Positions 29,881-42,668 of a stretch of 64,000 nt of DNA are shown piece by piece. The notes under the pieces were generated by a model. The model made no database searches and had not been told where the DNA came from. It saw only the letters and a program-made list of their open reading frames with translations. How positions within the stretch are numbered: the first letter of the stretch is position 1; each line of letters starts with the position of its first letter. The stretch is from Porpolomopsis calyptriformis (taxonomy: Eukaryota > Basidiomycota > Agaricomycetes > Agaricales > Hygrophoraceae), in NCBI GenBank assembly GCA_951640195.1, contig OX621164.1:3515098-3579097 (forward strand). The letters are read 5' to 3'. The position numbers and the translations under genes are program-made.

Positions 29881-30850
29881 CTCTCAGATATGCCAACGTA
29901 TACCCTTGGATCCACTGCTCACTCAGAACAGGAAACTTTATCGTGGCTCCAAAATCCCCGACGGACTGTGTTTTGTTTCCCAGCAAAGACAGTTGGACCT
30001 GACTTGATCCTCATCCTGAGGTTGTCAGATCAGACACTCTTGCAAGTGTTAGTTCAGGTCAAACAACTAATGGAGAATACCATCGGCCCTCAATCCACTA
30101 CTGCTAGTTTCCAGACAACTGACCCCAATCAGTTCATCACACGGATTTCGGTATACTCTGTTTCTTCAGTCCTAACGCCTTCTCACTGTGATTGCAGTCC
30201 AAAACCAAAAAACCTTATATCGGGAACCCCAACTTGAATCAAGAGCTTCAGGGTGCATTGCGTGGCTTGGGGCGAGGCCCTGATACAGCTGGAGACTTGG
30301 GAGTCCTTCGGGTGCTGATCTCCTACCCTGCTGTACCTCATCTCGCAACCCTCAAAAGACTGGCTAAGAATGACCCAAGCCATCATCCAGCTGCGACAGT
30401 GGATGTCACTTCACTCGCAAAGCAGGCCTCAGAACAACAGATCCTCAGCTCACTGAAACTTCGAGTCGCAGCCACAGTTCAACAGCGGCAGAGGAAGAGG
30501 AGGTGGAACAGCGGTGGTGCTCCCAGAGCCAAGCGGCTAAGGGCCAGTTCGGATGCACCAAGACCACAATTCCAGAGCGACTTCTAAGGGACCATCTTTC
30601 CGGTGGATGAGAGTGTTTGGTTTGCAGTGGTTGTCGGTCACCCATATGACATGGGGTACAGTCGACAATGCAGCAAGATCAATCAGCGACACATGCACTC
30701 CTCGGTAACGATACCACAATAATGTACTCAGTGCTTCCTCACCCGTGTCAATACAAACGTTGTGTAACAGATATATTCCTAGGCAAGAACAAATACATTC
30801 GGCAGAATACATGAAGATTCTAAACAAACCTGCTACATCTCCAGTTGCGA

Positions 30851-32050
30851 TCATAGATGAATCACCACCTCCGAATCCATCCCCTTCCTGACCGACGCAA
30901 CCGTAGGAGTGGCAACGGAGTCCTCGTCCCCTTCTCTTGCCTCTATCCCCATTCCGTCACCCGCGTCAGGTTGCATGATAGGTTCTCGTTCTTCCCTGGT
31001 ACCCGCGACTCCTTGCCCTACACCAAAACGCCGTCTTCCAGGAGTCGGTGAGCTGTCGTCCACATTCGGGCTACGGTTAGCAGACCGATCATGCATCCAC
31101 TGATGGCTGAGCGGGTTCAAATCTCGATTCCGATTTACCCCTGCTCTCCAGCCTGCTATTCTCTGCCCCATGCCCCGGGAACTATGGCAGAAACTCTCTA
31201 GAATGTCTCTGAGGTTTTCCAATGACGCGTTCACATGGTACTTGAGTGAGATCATCGAGAACCGTGGGATCTGGTCGAAGCCTGATAGTTTTAGAACAAA
31301 CCGATTGTATACGGCTCCACAAATTAGGTAGATCATAAGCAGGACGACGAGTGAAGCAAGGAAGAACGAGAAGTAGCCGTATAATCCGTTAGGCTCGGAA
31401 GTGGGGCAAGCAACCTGAAACGAGGGAAGAGGGTGGATAAGAAGATGGATCAAGAAATACTGACAGGTGTGCGCCAATCGAGGACGAATGAGCATGCATT
31501 CTCATCCTCTGTTGGTGATTGCGCGATGACGGCCGGTTTACCAACTCCAACGACGGAGGTATCGCAGATGAAATGGATCGTCGTCGACGCCATCATCTCG
31601 TCGTCTGTGGGACAAATTGAACCAGACTCAAGCAGGAGAAGCGGGCTGGTGTCGCGTATTGCCAAGGTGGTGTTTACGGAGCTGCTCCCAACGTCAGTAC
31701 CATAGCGAGGAACGGCAATGCAATGCGAACTCACCCAACGGAAAAGTCACCGTGATCTTGTCGGATAAAGGCACCCACATTCTCTGGATCCGGAACGTCG
31801 ATATTCCACAAACGACGTGAAACCCTTTGGCACACATTAAGCACGAAATCATGTCCTCCTAGTGACTTCAGTTCATAATCTGCTCTGGAACACGAGATTG
31901 ACTTTGACACGGGGGAAAGAACGAAATAGCGTACTTTGACTTTAAAGGGTTCAGGTTGTAGAATTTGCCATCGTCGTGGATGGTGCAGGGTTGTTCGCTC
32001 GCCATCGTCAACGAGCTTGAGAAAGTACAACCCGGCATTCCCCGCCGCAT
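30851..32050 (-). CDS. Atg27-like mannose-6-phosphate-receptor-homology membrane protein
   Basis: Reading on the minus strand, the lumenal MRH domain is spread over several exons: CTIHDDGKFYNLNPLKSK, FVLNVCQRVSRRLWNIDVPDPENVGAFI, RQDHGDFSVG, NTTLAIRD, STTIHFICD and SFVLDWRTP. It is followed by CPTSEPNG, a single strong transmembrane helix (FFLASLVVLLMIYLICGAVY) and a cytosolic tail that ends at 30851. This is the layout of Atg27 and related cargo receptors that cycle among Golgi, endosome and vacuole. The N-terminal signal peptide and exact start are not resolved: ATG 32050 is in the frame of the first MRH exon but its leader is not convincingly hydrophobic. It is divergent from the complex I gene (start 32081), with at most about 30 bp between, so a shared promoter is likely. 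Confidence 0.75.
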
Positions 32051-32080
32051 ATAAACCGCATATTCTGAATACCGTTCACC

Positions 32081-34157
<2,077 letters not shown>

Positions 34158-34491
34158 ATGGCATGTAATTATGATCAATTTCATCCCTAAACGCGGCACT
34201 GAAGTCTATTCAGTGTCTCTTTCATCACGTCGGTCGTTACTCTGGTACGCCTGATGCAGGCCATAATTTGCACTCACGCACATATCCTGCAGGCCAAACA
34301 TGCATTGAAGTTGAGGATTGACCCTCATACACAATCATTCATTCATGTAGTCCACTGTATATTATATATCAAGAGACACTCTTTGCGACCCTCTTGAACC
34401 CACAAGGTGCTCAACATGCCCGGGGTGCCTGGTAGGTGATAGTATGCGAAAAGGAGGATACAGTGGGGGGGGTACAGTACAATAAGCTAGA
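34158..34491. other. Convergent 3' spacer
   Basis: Holds the 3' flanks of the complex I gene (+) and the second Crinkler (-), with a run of G near 34466. No gene is seen. Confidence 0.5.
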
Positions 34492-36984
34492 TCAAACTGT
34501 GCGCATCTCATCCCAAAGTTTCTGTACATCAACTCCCAAAACGTACTGCTCAACTTGGCTCTCCCATGTCTGTCGAAGTGCTGGCGGCTTCCACGGTTGA
34601 GCGGCATAGTCAGCCTCGATTTCTTGAGGAACGACGAAGACAAGTTTCCATTTGACACTGTTCGCGCTTTGCTGGTGCGGGATCCATAACTCAGACAAAA
34701 AGGCAGGTTTTATCGGATGGTTCAAAGAGGTAGTAAACTGAAACAAAACCACAGCGATAGGCGTCTTTCCATCCACTTCAAGGACAAACGAATCAATTCC
34801 AGCGACGGTGGAGGATAGCGGCTGGTAGTACTGAGTGTAATCAAGTTCGTTGAAGGAGGTAATCTCGTCGGACGCAAAATTTTTGATATGCATAACGTGT
34901 CCCAAGTCTAGCGATATCGATTCAGAGTTTGAAAGTGATCAAACATGAAGTGGCGACGCGAGGCACTTCATGTTCGATCACTTTCAAACTCTGAGGCGAA
35001 CAAATATCGGTGTCCAGCTCTTTCAAACAGCATACCAGAGGCCGATCGAGTTGAGTCATTACGAAAGAGCATTTGAAACACTGCCTGTCTGCTGTTGACG
35101 AGTTTCTCCCTCTTCTCCTGCAAAAGTTTATCGAAGATGTATCGAGAAGTGATTTGGCTATCAGAGATATTACGCCGCTCCACACCGTTTTCATTGATTC
35201 GAGGATTGACTGTAATGAGCGAATTGCTGACATCGTCCTTGAATCCAAGGTCGGAATCCCGAAATAGCTGGATGAGGTCGGTACAGTTGTTGATCGCACG
35301 TAAGATATCCGCCTCGATATCGGTTTCCGCCATGGAAAAGAGAGCCCTTGGTGAACCTCCATATTTGACAAACATGGCATGAAACTGGTGCCATTCACAA
35401 GGCTCTTCGGCATATCCACTGGTCAAAAAATTCAGTATCAGGTCACTCAAACAATGTGGATGCATCTACTTAGCAACATAAATCTCGGACCATGACCATG
35501 TCTTCATGAAAAACTTCTTGACATTCATCTGTTTGACCCATTCCTTAAATCGGCTCCTGTTCGGCGGTGATGCCACTAGGCTTCCCCAGGTTCAGAACGC
35601 GATTGGGGTTGGTTGTTCATGGTTAAGATCGAACAGGGCAAGCGCATCCGGATATTCTCTATCGAAGTCCGGGCACTGTGATGCATCGAACGAATCATCT
35701 GGAATCCAGTAGACACCCTTCTCTAGAAACAAGTAACGAAACTTGCGCGACAGGGCAATTATGGTAGGTTTGCCATCAATAAGCCGTCTTAAAAGGCAAT
35801 ACGTCAAGTATACCGTTTTACCTATTTATGAAACCACCATATCATGATGTCCAAGCCTAAGAAAAGATCCACAAACCTATTCCTGGTTGTCCCACAAGTA
35901 GGACGTGATGATGCTTATCAGGGTTGTATAGGTATTTATCAAACTCGATGTATTCCTCGCGGACAAGAAAGCGTGGGCATAGCCCGAACCAGGCTGAATC
36001 CTTGAGAGGATCCCAACCCTGGATGTCGGTCAGGTCAACGAAGGAAGCTTCGAACGGTTCCGCCGCTGCCTGCATGATAACGCATCAGAATCGTCTTCAT
36101 GTTTAGGTTCGCTACCAGACAACCTTACTTTGTTGAGCGTGATATCAGGAACCATTACTTCAGAATCACGGGTGATTGTTGCCCGAGCATCCGTTTTTTT
36201 CCACAATGCCTCGCGCAGGTTGAATACAATTTGATGCCGACGATTCCCTTCGTGACAATTGAGGAGTTGGACTGTAAGCTAAGGTTAGATCTAAGACGGC
36301 GCAGGAAACGACCAACTAAAATTTCATACCCTCGTCTCTTGTCAATCGGGGGCGCTTAGGCGGAGGGCCTTCTGTTCCCAGAGACACCCGAAAAGCCAGA
36401 GTTTGCAGAGTTGGATGGGGAAACGCCAGAATGGGTAGTTTGTCAAACAGAAAAGGTGAAAGGCATGGCATGGATGAACCATCGACAAGGTTGGAGTGAG
36501 AAATGAGCCACATATTTGAAGTGGTGATGAGATTCAAGTGTGTAGGAATGAACTGGCAATGTGTTAAGGTGGAGAAATGAACCATCGATGATTGATCTAG
36601 TCAGAAATGGTAGAGATAAGCGGGCTGGTCCAACTCACAACGTGGACGTGATTTCCGAGAGGCTGGTTGGGGAATACCGAAGACAGTTGTGCCATGGGTG
36701 GCAAGCACTCCATATGATCCAGATCAACATGGTCCAGAGCTTCTTCCAAATCTATGTTATGGGATAGAGACCTGGAGCTTTCAACGGTTACACTGACTTG
36801 AAGGGCTAATAATTGAATGGTTTACCTTGAATAGGTTGACAAGTACGTTGGGAATGGCTGGCTCCCTCTGGTGGATCGCCAGTTTGAGGTCATCAACATC
36901 ACTGGTACTTTCAACCCTAATCCGAAAGGGTTCTCTACGCCGAGGCACGATTGGGTAACAAATCAGTTCAAGCTTGGCGGGCAT
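34492..36984 (-). pseudogene. Second Crinkler-type gene (header, P-loop ATPase, nuclease-like C-terminus), with a frame break
   Basis: The ATG at 36984 opens a Crinkler ubiquitin-like header (KLELICYPIVPRRREPFRI ... NVLVNLFK). The next exon continues the header (VSIP then DLEEALDHVDLDHM), but the junction is one base out of frame near 36760. A basic linker follows (PPPKRPRLTRDE), then VQLLNCHEGN, a domain with FVDLTDIQGWDPLKDSAWFG, and a Walker A split by an intron (GQPGI near 35885, then GKT after 35825). The C-terminal region (SGMLFERAGHRYLFASEFES ... VAGIDSFVLEVDGKTPIAVVLFQFT) resembles PD-(D/E)XK nucleases, ending at 34492. A 30-bp hairpin at 34923-34993 interrupts the last-but-one exon. 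It is a subfamily distinct from the other two CR loci. Either an undetected splice form rescues it or it is a young pseudogene. Confidence 0.7.
34923..34993. repeat. 30-bp inverted repeat (hairpin) in the Crinkler C-terminal exon
   Basis: The arms 34923-34952 and 34964-34993 are complementary with one mismatch around an 11-nt loop. One arm is normal coding sequence of the Crinkler (SEFESD), so the other arm is a local inverted copy, as left by template switching. It breaks the reading frame between the SEFESD and LGHVMHIKNF segments. Confidence 0.85.
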
Positions 36985-37146
36985 GGTGCACTTCAATGCG
37001 TAGAGTGAATGGGGACTGCAAAAGATGGAAGAAAGTAAGCGAAGAGAGACCATAAACATGTGAACAGACGAACGTTAACATTGAGCTTTATACTGCTGAA
37101 AGTGGTACAGCAAAACATGTGACGCAAACAGCAAAGGTAAATTACG

Positions 37147-38412
37147 ATGTCCATGGTCAAGACAGTCTGTAGGGCAATGGAACGACTCGCGCCTTTACGG
37201 CTCGCCGCCAAATGGGATAATGTCAGACAATTCTGGTGCTCTGAATTGATAAACTCACTTACCGACACCTGAAGTTGTTCTAGGTTGGTTTACTGCTCGG
37301 TGCGTCCACATTTTCTCATTATACTTTAACTGATATCATGGTGTTACAGAGTCCCCTTATCATAAACCCAATACAAGCAACGTCCTGTTGACTATCGAGT
37401 ACGCTGCCTTTTATTAGATTTTCCCTGGTTAACGTTCATCAATTGTCCCATTCAACGTTATTAGCTTAACACCATCAGTTCTCGCCGAGGCATTGACCTC
37501 CCCATGTCCACCATCTCTCATCATCTCTTACCATCCCCCTATTTTTAAACCTCTTTCATCCCTCACACTGGCAAATCCGCTACAATCATCGCTACTACAA
37601 TGTGCTGCCAACGGTATATCAGTATACAGTCCTCATACGGCGCTCGATTCTGCCTTGGCTGGGATTAATGATTGGCTTGCGGAGGGCGTTGTTTCAGGAG
37701 GGGGAGGAGCTAGTATTTTTACATTGGCTGGGGAGAAAGTAGATCTGAACGTGAACCAGGAGGTTACCGGGGGTGAAGGAAGGCTTGTTAAGTTAGAAGA
37801 ACCTATTGAGATGGGGGAGTTGGAAAACAGGATTATGAAGTATCTCAATCTGTCGCAGAGTGTGTCATCGCCTTTTCTTTCTTCTCCGTGTTTCTTTTTT
37901 CTGACCCGTCTCTCGCAGTTCAGGTTGGTTATGCTACCCCAAGAGGAAGCCGCCCAACCCAGGGGATTTGCACCATTGCTATATGCGCTGGTTCGGGTGG
38001 GTCAATGCTGCTTGGCCAACAAGCTGACGTCTTCTTAACGGGCGAGATGACACATGTACGTATCCACCTTACATTGTGGCACGGTTCGCCGGTGCTGGGG
38101 TGTGTTCTTTGCTTAAGGTTGTTCTCAGCACGAAGTTCTCGCCGCTGAAGCGGCTGGGACTCATATCATTCTATGTGCGTTGGATTGGATTATTAGAGGT
38201 GATCATATTCAAACCGATAAAAACGATTCACAGGCGGTCACACTAACACAGAACGAGGATATCTCCCCCTTCTGGCTGCCAGGCTCCGGAAAGAACTTGC
38301 TTCCGGCGCCGACGGCGCAGAAAGAATTGAAGTCCGTATCAGCCGCCAAGATAGACACCCCTTACAGTTCATACATAGGGGAATCGAGGGAGAACGTGAT
38401 GCAGTATTATAG
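37147..38412 (+). CDS. NIF3/YbgI-family metal-binding protein
   Basis: The start at 37147 reads VKTVCRAMERLAPLRLAAKWDN, is spliced (GTCAGA donor, TAG acceptor) to VGLLL and to a PYHKPNTSNVLLTI exon. A long exon follows with LIISYHPPIFKPLSSLTLANP, SLLQCAANGISVYSPHTALD and AGINDWLAEG, then CTIAICAGSGGSMLLGQQADVFLTGEMTH, HEVLAAEAAGTHIILCGHTNTERGYL and the end of the family near RHPLQFIH, with TAG at 38410-38412. YHPP, SPHTALD, GSG and GEMTH are conserved metal-site regions of NIF3 (NGG1-interacting factor 3) proteins, a near-universal family of uncertain function that forms a toroidal di-metal hydrolase-like fold. The junction around 37405-37478 is not fully resolved. It is divergent from the second Crinkler (163 bp between starts). 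Confidence 0.88.
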
Positions 38413-39472
38413 GGCTCAATTGCCTACCAACTCTATCGTTTGTTTGCAATCTGCGTAGTAACATAGGCAATCTATCACGATGAAATCATAAACATTATTG
38501 GTTTCCTTAGCAAGCTTACTCCGCGATCAATGTGAAGTGTAATACTCATCTCGAAAGTAACCTATAGCAATCGAATACTTGAGCTTGTTTCCAGAAGATG
38601 TGGAGTGGGTCAGCAGGTGCTTATTCTGCAATTTACTTTCAAAGTCTCGAGACATTGACAAGCATCGATCATGTGCCAGATGTTTGGCCATGATGGATAC
38701 GAGGACATTGATGTTCCTTGACATGTGGAGTATTCGCAAGATCATTATCCAAATTTCGTTGAAATGGACCAGTAACACGGCGAAACGGTGTGCGTAAGGC
38801 TATCAGAGATTCTCACTGAATGTCGTCCAAGATCCGTAGTACTATAAATCACAGAGGGAGAATGCGAAGATTGGAGCCGTAAGTTCATTCCCGTGGTTCC
38901 AACGTGAAGGGTCGAGCAGTGTTCGGGGAAGAAGCAACACGTCCGAACACAGGTTGTCGTAACAAGGACCAGGAACGGTAAATCCACCGGGATCGGATGA
39001 TTCGGTGAGAAAAAAAAGAGTAAGACCGGCCACAAAAAAGTATATGGGATCCCAACATGCGGGAATGTGTTATGATGTCTGTTCATCAAGGTGTCTGAGA
39101 ATGAGATGGGCATTCGTGTACACGCACATACTATCACCGGTGTGTGAAAAAAGCGTCTCAATGAGAGTACGGCTAAGTGCGAAAGACACCAAGTCTCGTC
39201 CTCAGATGAAGGGTTCAAACGGATCTAATCAATTGAATTGTTTGATTTGTGGAAGAATAACGGCATACCTAACAGCAACACCAGCCAGCTTGAGAATCAA
39301 ATCCCACCCGAGTCCATTGTGGCCATCGTCTGGGAAGGGGAATCGCGGTCATGTGATCGAAAACGCGCCTGTCAGATTCACACGGTTCGATACCCGTGAC
39401 TACCACTCTCACCCCAGTGCTGGAACAGTTCAGACAACCTACTTTGTCTTACCTCCCGTCTGATTGGAGGCC
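38413..39472. other. Spacer without a confident gene
   Basis: Minus-strand frames at 38527-38778 and 38842-39033 (GFTVPGPCYDNLCSDVLLLP) could be exons of a small membrane protein. No start, splice pattern or family could be established. Confidence 0.4.
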
Positions 39473-41471
39473 ATGCCACGTAAATCATCTGGATCCATCC
39501 TGGAGCATCTCCCTGATCTCTCGGACGCATCACTGCAAATACCAACAACCGGGAGCTGGGATAACCTTTTGACCAACGATGACGAAGAAGATTTTTTCAA
39601 GGATATGGACGACAGCTTCGGTACCCCTACGCAAATAGCCTCAAAGATCAAGCATGCGCCGTTAACTCTCAGTCAAATCACCCCGAAACCACCGCGAAAT
39701 CTCGGTACTGCATCGGCCCGGCCTTTATCTTCAGACGACTCTCGTAAACCCGACGCATCACCAATCAAGCCTGATAGAAGTTCAAAACCTGTTGAAACGT
39801 TCCAAACTCAAATCCCGACGGACCGTAAAATTTTCGGTCAGGAGAGGAAGATCAGACCCCAATCCAAAGTCGCCCGGGCCGCTGACCAGTCTTCTCGTTC
39901 GAAATTCGAACGCCTCAAGGATGGGGCGGGGGAGCCCACCGGCAATTCCAACCCACGCGGACAAATAGCGAAAAAGTATCAAGGTTCGGAAGGGTCGTTT
40001 CCACCCGTGAATGACGAGACGAGTCACCGGCGCGTAAGTCCCGACCTTCAAAGAAATCCAGATCGTACCTAATATTATCAATGATTTTCCAGGATCAGAG
40101 TGTCTCGAAGGTTCCAAAAGATGGGGTTACCTTCCAAACACCTACATCAGTTCATAGTATCACCGCAGCGGCACAACCCACGCGTTCAGTCGAAATGAGT
40201 GCATCGAATATCAGAGAACTTGCGAAAGTCGATGATGAAGATGATCCAGACCTATCCAGTACCGATCTCAGTAACAATTCCATTGTAGTGGAGCGCCTCG
40301 TCACGTATAGCCAAAACTTAGCAGCGTCAATCGGGTGTGTTTCATCCTTTCATGTGGCAACTAGGCTGACATCATTTTGCCTGTCAGTTCTGAGAAATCG
40401 TCATTGCCCGAAGCGGCCACAAATAAGTTTGTTGATCAACATCCGATCCCACCGCAAGACACGGCTGAGGCTTCGGCAGAAGCCCCGGGGAGTAAGAGCA
40501 GACCCTTATCCCTTTCGGAAATACCTCCACGTAAGGCCGTGGTTCAGGATCAAGCCAAGGTCAACGTGTCTCCCCCACGTCCAACAAGGAAGAGACCCCA
40601 CGCCACGTCGTCATCTCGTGAACAGCCACAGAAGAGGGGGAAAAGGAACGAAACTGCGGTTTTGCAGCCCTCACTGCAAACGAATGCCAACGTGACCAAG
40701 TGTAACTCTAGCTTAGGCTCTGATCATGAAAAAGCAAAGACAAAGTCGACTGGAATCCCACGTCAGATTTCACATCCGCCCACACGTGGAGTCAAAGGGA
40801 AGGCCAAAGAGGGTGGAGGTACCTCTCGTTTTTCTGGGAAGTTGCATTCGTCGCCAGGGAGCAGGGACAACAAGCCCACGTCAGAATATGGAGGACGGAA
40901 GAGAATCCCGCTTCGGGGAGTAACTTCTGGATGTGTGCCGTCTTCGGTGCGTAGCATGATGATCTTTACATTCATGCTCACCCTTCCCCTGGCTCACTTC
41001 TACTTCTTGTAGAACACGAAGGTGCAGCTTGGATCGTTGACGAAACCTATAGAGTTCAACTTCAGATTGAACGCGCGGATGGAAGCTCGAAAAACTGAAT
41101 TGGAGGATAACGAGAAAGCGAAGTTGACTGATCGGCGGAAACTTGACAATCGCCCTCCTGTGCCTGACTTCAAGACTTTGCATGCAGTGCAAGAAGCAGG
41201 ACGGGCGCTCCGGAAGCAGATCACTCCCACATTCCCGGTGCCTATTGAATTGAAAACGAGTTGTAGGGCAAAAGCGAGACACGAGTTTGATGGGATGATG
41301 AAAGAAAAAGAGAGGGCAATTGAGAGGGCTTTGGAAGAGAAGAAGAAAGAACTGGAAGCAGAGGAGGAGAAGGTGGTGAGGGAGATTAGGAGGCGGGCCA
41401 TCCCGAAGGCACACAAAGTTCCAGAATGGTACCGGGAAGCTCCAAAGAGGAAAGAACGGGGATCGGGATAA
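39473..41471 (+). CDS. TPX2-domain microtubule/spindle protein
   Basis: The ATG at 39473 begins PRKSSGSILEHLPDLSD. A long low-complexity, Ser/Pro/Lys-rich region follows over exons 39473-40034, 40093-40333 and 40387-40948 (KSSLPEAATNKF, PRPTRKRPHATSSSRE), probably disordered and nuclear. The last exon (about 41013-41471) carries KPIEFNFRLNARMEARKTEL, a charged helix (GMMKEKERAIERALEEKKKE) and PKAHKVPEWYREAPKRK. The FNFR...R.E.RK and KA..VPEWY elements are hallmarks of the TPX2 C-terminal domain of spindle assembly factors. Stop TAA at 41469-41471. The N-terminal region is not assigned. Binding to Aurora kinase or kinesin is not shown by sequence. Confidence 0.8.
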
Positions 41472-42491
41472 ATATCATTTGGGCAATGATGAATGAGGTT
41501 CGTGACGACATATTCAATAGGCAGAGTTTGAGAATCCCATTTTTAGTTCGTGTGTATGAGCGTCTAAAACTTTCAGACGGTGGTCTGTGTGTAAAGTAAC
41601 AGCCGGTGAGGTTGAAGATCTGAGGTGTGTTTCTTACTAAGGTTGATCATAATGCATATTGCATACGCATTATTGCTCATTCGAGCTCTTTGACTTGCGT
41701 GTGTACCGGACATGGTTACCGTAGGGATATATTGCGACAACAAAGGAGCCAGCAGGGTATTCCGCAGCTATGGATCTCCACAGTGCAATGTATATCTTGG
41801 GTCAGGTCGTCAAGTAACGATTAAGGTGAGCATTTATTTAACCTTCCTGGATTATGACGATTGATTCGGACTTATCATTTGGTGTAGATGCGGACTTAGC
41901 ATGCGGTACCGTTGATGATCCCGTTTCTTCACCTTTTTGCGACCTGTGCGGGTTCACACGAGGCGTATGTTGCCTTATACGAGTGCTCGGCAGGGATCGC
42001 CTTCACCCCATCTGGAACGGCGATTTTGGGATAATGGGAGTCATTTTCCGGGTGTGTCCATCGCATTGTCAGTTCATCCGGCGGCCCTTTGTTTGACCAC
42101 TGAAGCAGTGCAAAAAAAAAAAAAAAGAAAAAAAAAAGAAAAAAGAAATCTCCCACTCCCAATTGCGGTATAGTTTCTAAAGTATCGTCTCCTTCCCTTA
42201 TTGGGCAGGTCAAAGAATTGATAAATGGCCTTAGGATTGTTTCAGATCGATAGCTTGCAATTTGAAACACCGACTCAGCCACGGGACCAACTTCGAGCGA
42301 GTGACGCCACAAGATGCCTGAATCTGCGCCAACAGGGAACGTGCCGACCTTATATGCCGGTGGCAGAAAACAGATAAAAGGCATCCAATCCAATGCGAAA
42401 TTTCAGTTCCGTTCGTCTACCCCACCTCCACACATAAGCATCACTCCAGCCCTTCATCCCTCCCACACCCTGCCTCTCTATTGTCGAAAAA
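41472..42491. other. Spacer with an A-rich tract
   Basis: Contains an A-rich run at 42112-42146. On the minus strand this gives a poly-Phe reading that is an artefact. The rest shows no gene that can be supported; the final 100 bp are probably the promoter/leader of the small gene at 42492. Confidence 0.5.
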
Positions 42492-42668
42492 ATGCAGTCT
42501 ACTCCCTCGGTTGACGATCATGCCACGACGTCATCGGCGTCGCCCACTGTCAATCTGGTCCCACCGACCCGCTCCACGGACGTCACCGACGTCGTGAGTT
42601 ATAGTTCACCCCAGTGCTGCCACTGCGGTTGGCGTGGTAGCCACGCCCCGAATTGTCCTTTCAAGTAA
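42492..42668 (+). CDS. Small Cys-rich peptide (58 residues)
   Basis: The ATG at 42492 follows a pyrimidine-rich leader (CTTCATCCCTCCCACACC) and an AAA context. The product has a Ser/Thr/Val-rich acidic N-terminal part (STPSVDDHATTSSASP) and a compact C-terminus CCHCGWRGSHAPNCPFK with four Cys and two His, stop TAA at 42666-42668. The CCxCGWRGSH.PNCPF ending looks like a zinc-binding knot and resembles short, repeatedly occurring Agaricomycete proteins of unknown function as far as I recall. It has no signal peptide, so it is probably intracellular. It is a single exon and too short for most gene callers. Function unknown. Confidence 0.6.
   Translation: MQSTPSVDDHATTSSASPTVNLVPPTRSTDVTDVVSYSSPQCCHCGWRGSHAPNCPFK

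Larger units (their letters stand above)
13314..30587 (+). pseudogene. Crinkler-type (CR) NTPase-nuclease gene, split by transposons
   Basis: A ubiquitin-like Crinkler header (KLNSLLLGDPPNKAFTVKI ... VSIPYNNIEE ... IFQNPPEDNYLHIVVQVP) starts at ATG 13314. The gene resumes at 27710 after a retroelement, followed by a P-loop (NTSGSGKTRLL, about 27920), LCVLDKAQV where the usual DEAQ Glu is Lys, SGTGIS, and a PD-(D/E)XK-like nuclease segment (GPDLILILRL ... VQVK) near 30000-30065. The Lys-rich tail ends with TAA at 30585-30587. CR proteins couple a STAND/AAA-like NTPase to a restriction-endonuclease-fold nuclease. Breaks: a 13.8-kb nested LTR element at 13954-27709, an in-frame TGA at 28661-28663, a further stop near 29164, and a fold-back element at 29485-29880. 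Its closest relative in the window is the intact gene at 58593-61145, which shares domain order. Function is certainly lost. Confidence 0.88.

Noticed and set aside
29520..29915. Long ORFs in the fold-back element, several frames
   Set aside because: Repetitive CCTGCA/AGGAGAGTG units lack stops in all frames on both strands; they are not codon-biased genes.
38527..39218. Possible small membrane-protein gene on the minus strand
   Set aside because: Several short exon-like frames exist but no consistent start, splice sites or family match; kept as undetermined spacer.
39360..39415. tRNA-like T-arm (CACGGTTCGATACCCGTG) on the plus strand
   Set aside because: The loop is one base too long and no matching acceptor or anticodon stem could be built; it is close to the TPX2 gene leader.
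40881..41416. Minus-strand ORFs opposite the TPX2-type exon
   Set aside because: They are the antisense of a highly charged coding exon; the plus strand carries the recognisable family motif.
41929..42393. Minus-strand ORF with a poly-Phe run
   Set aside because: The run is a reading of the A-rich tract at 42112-42146; no domain was seen and no splice structure is convincing.
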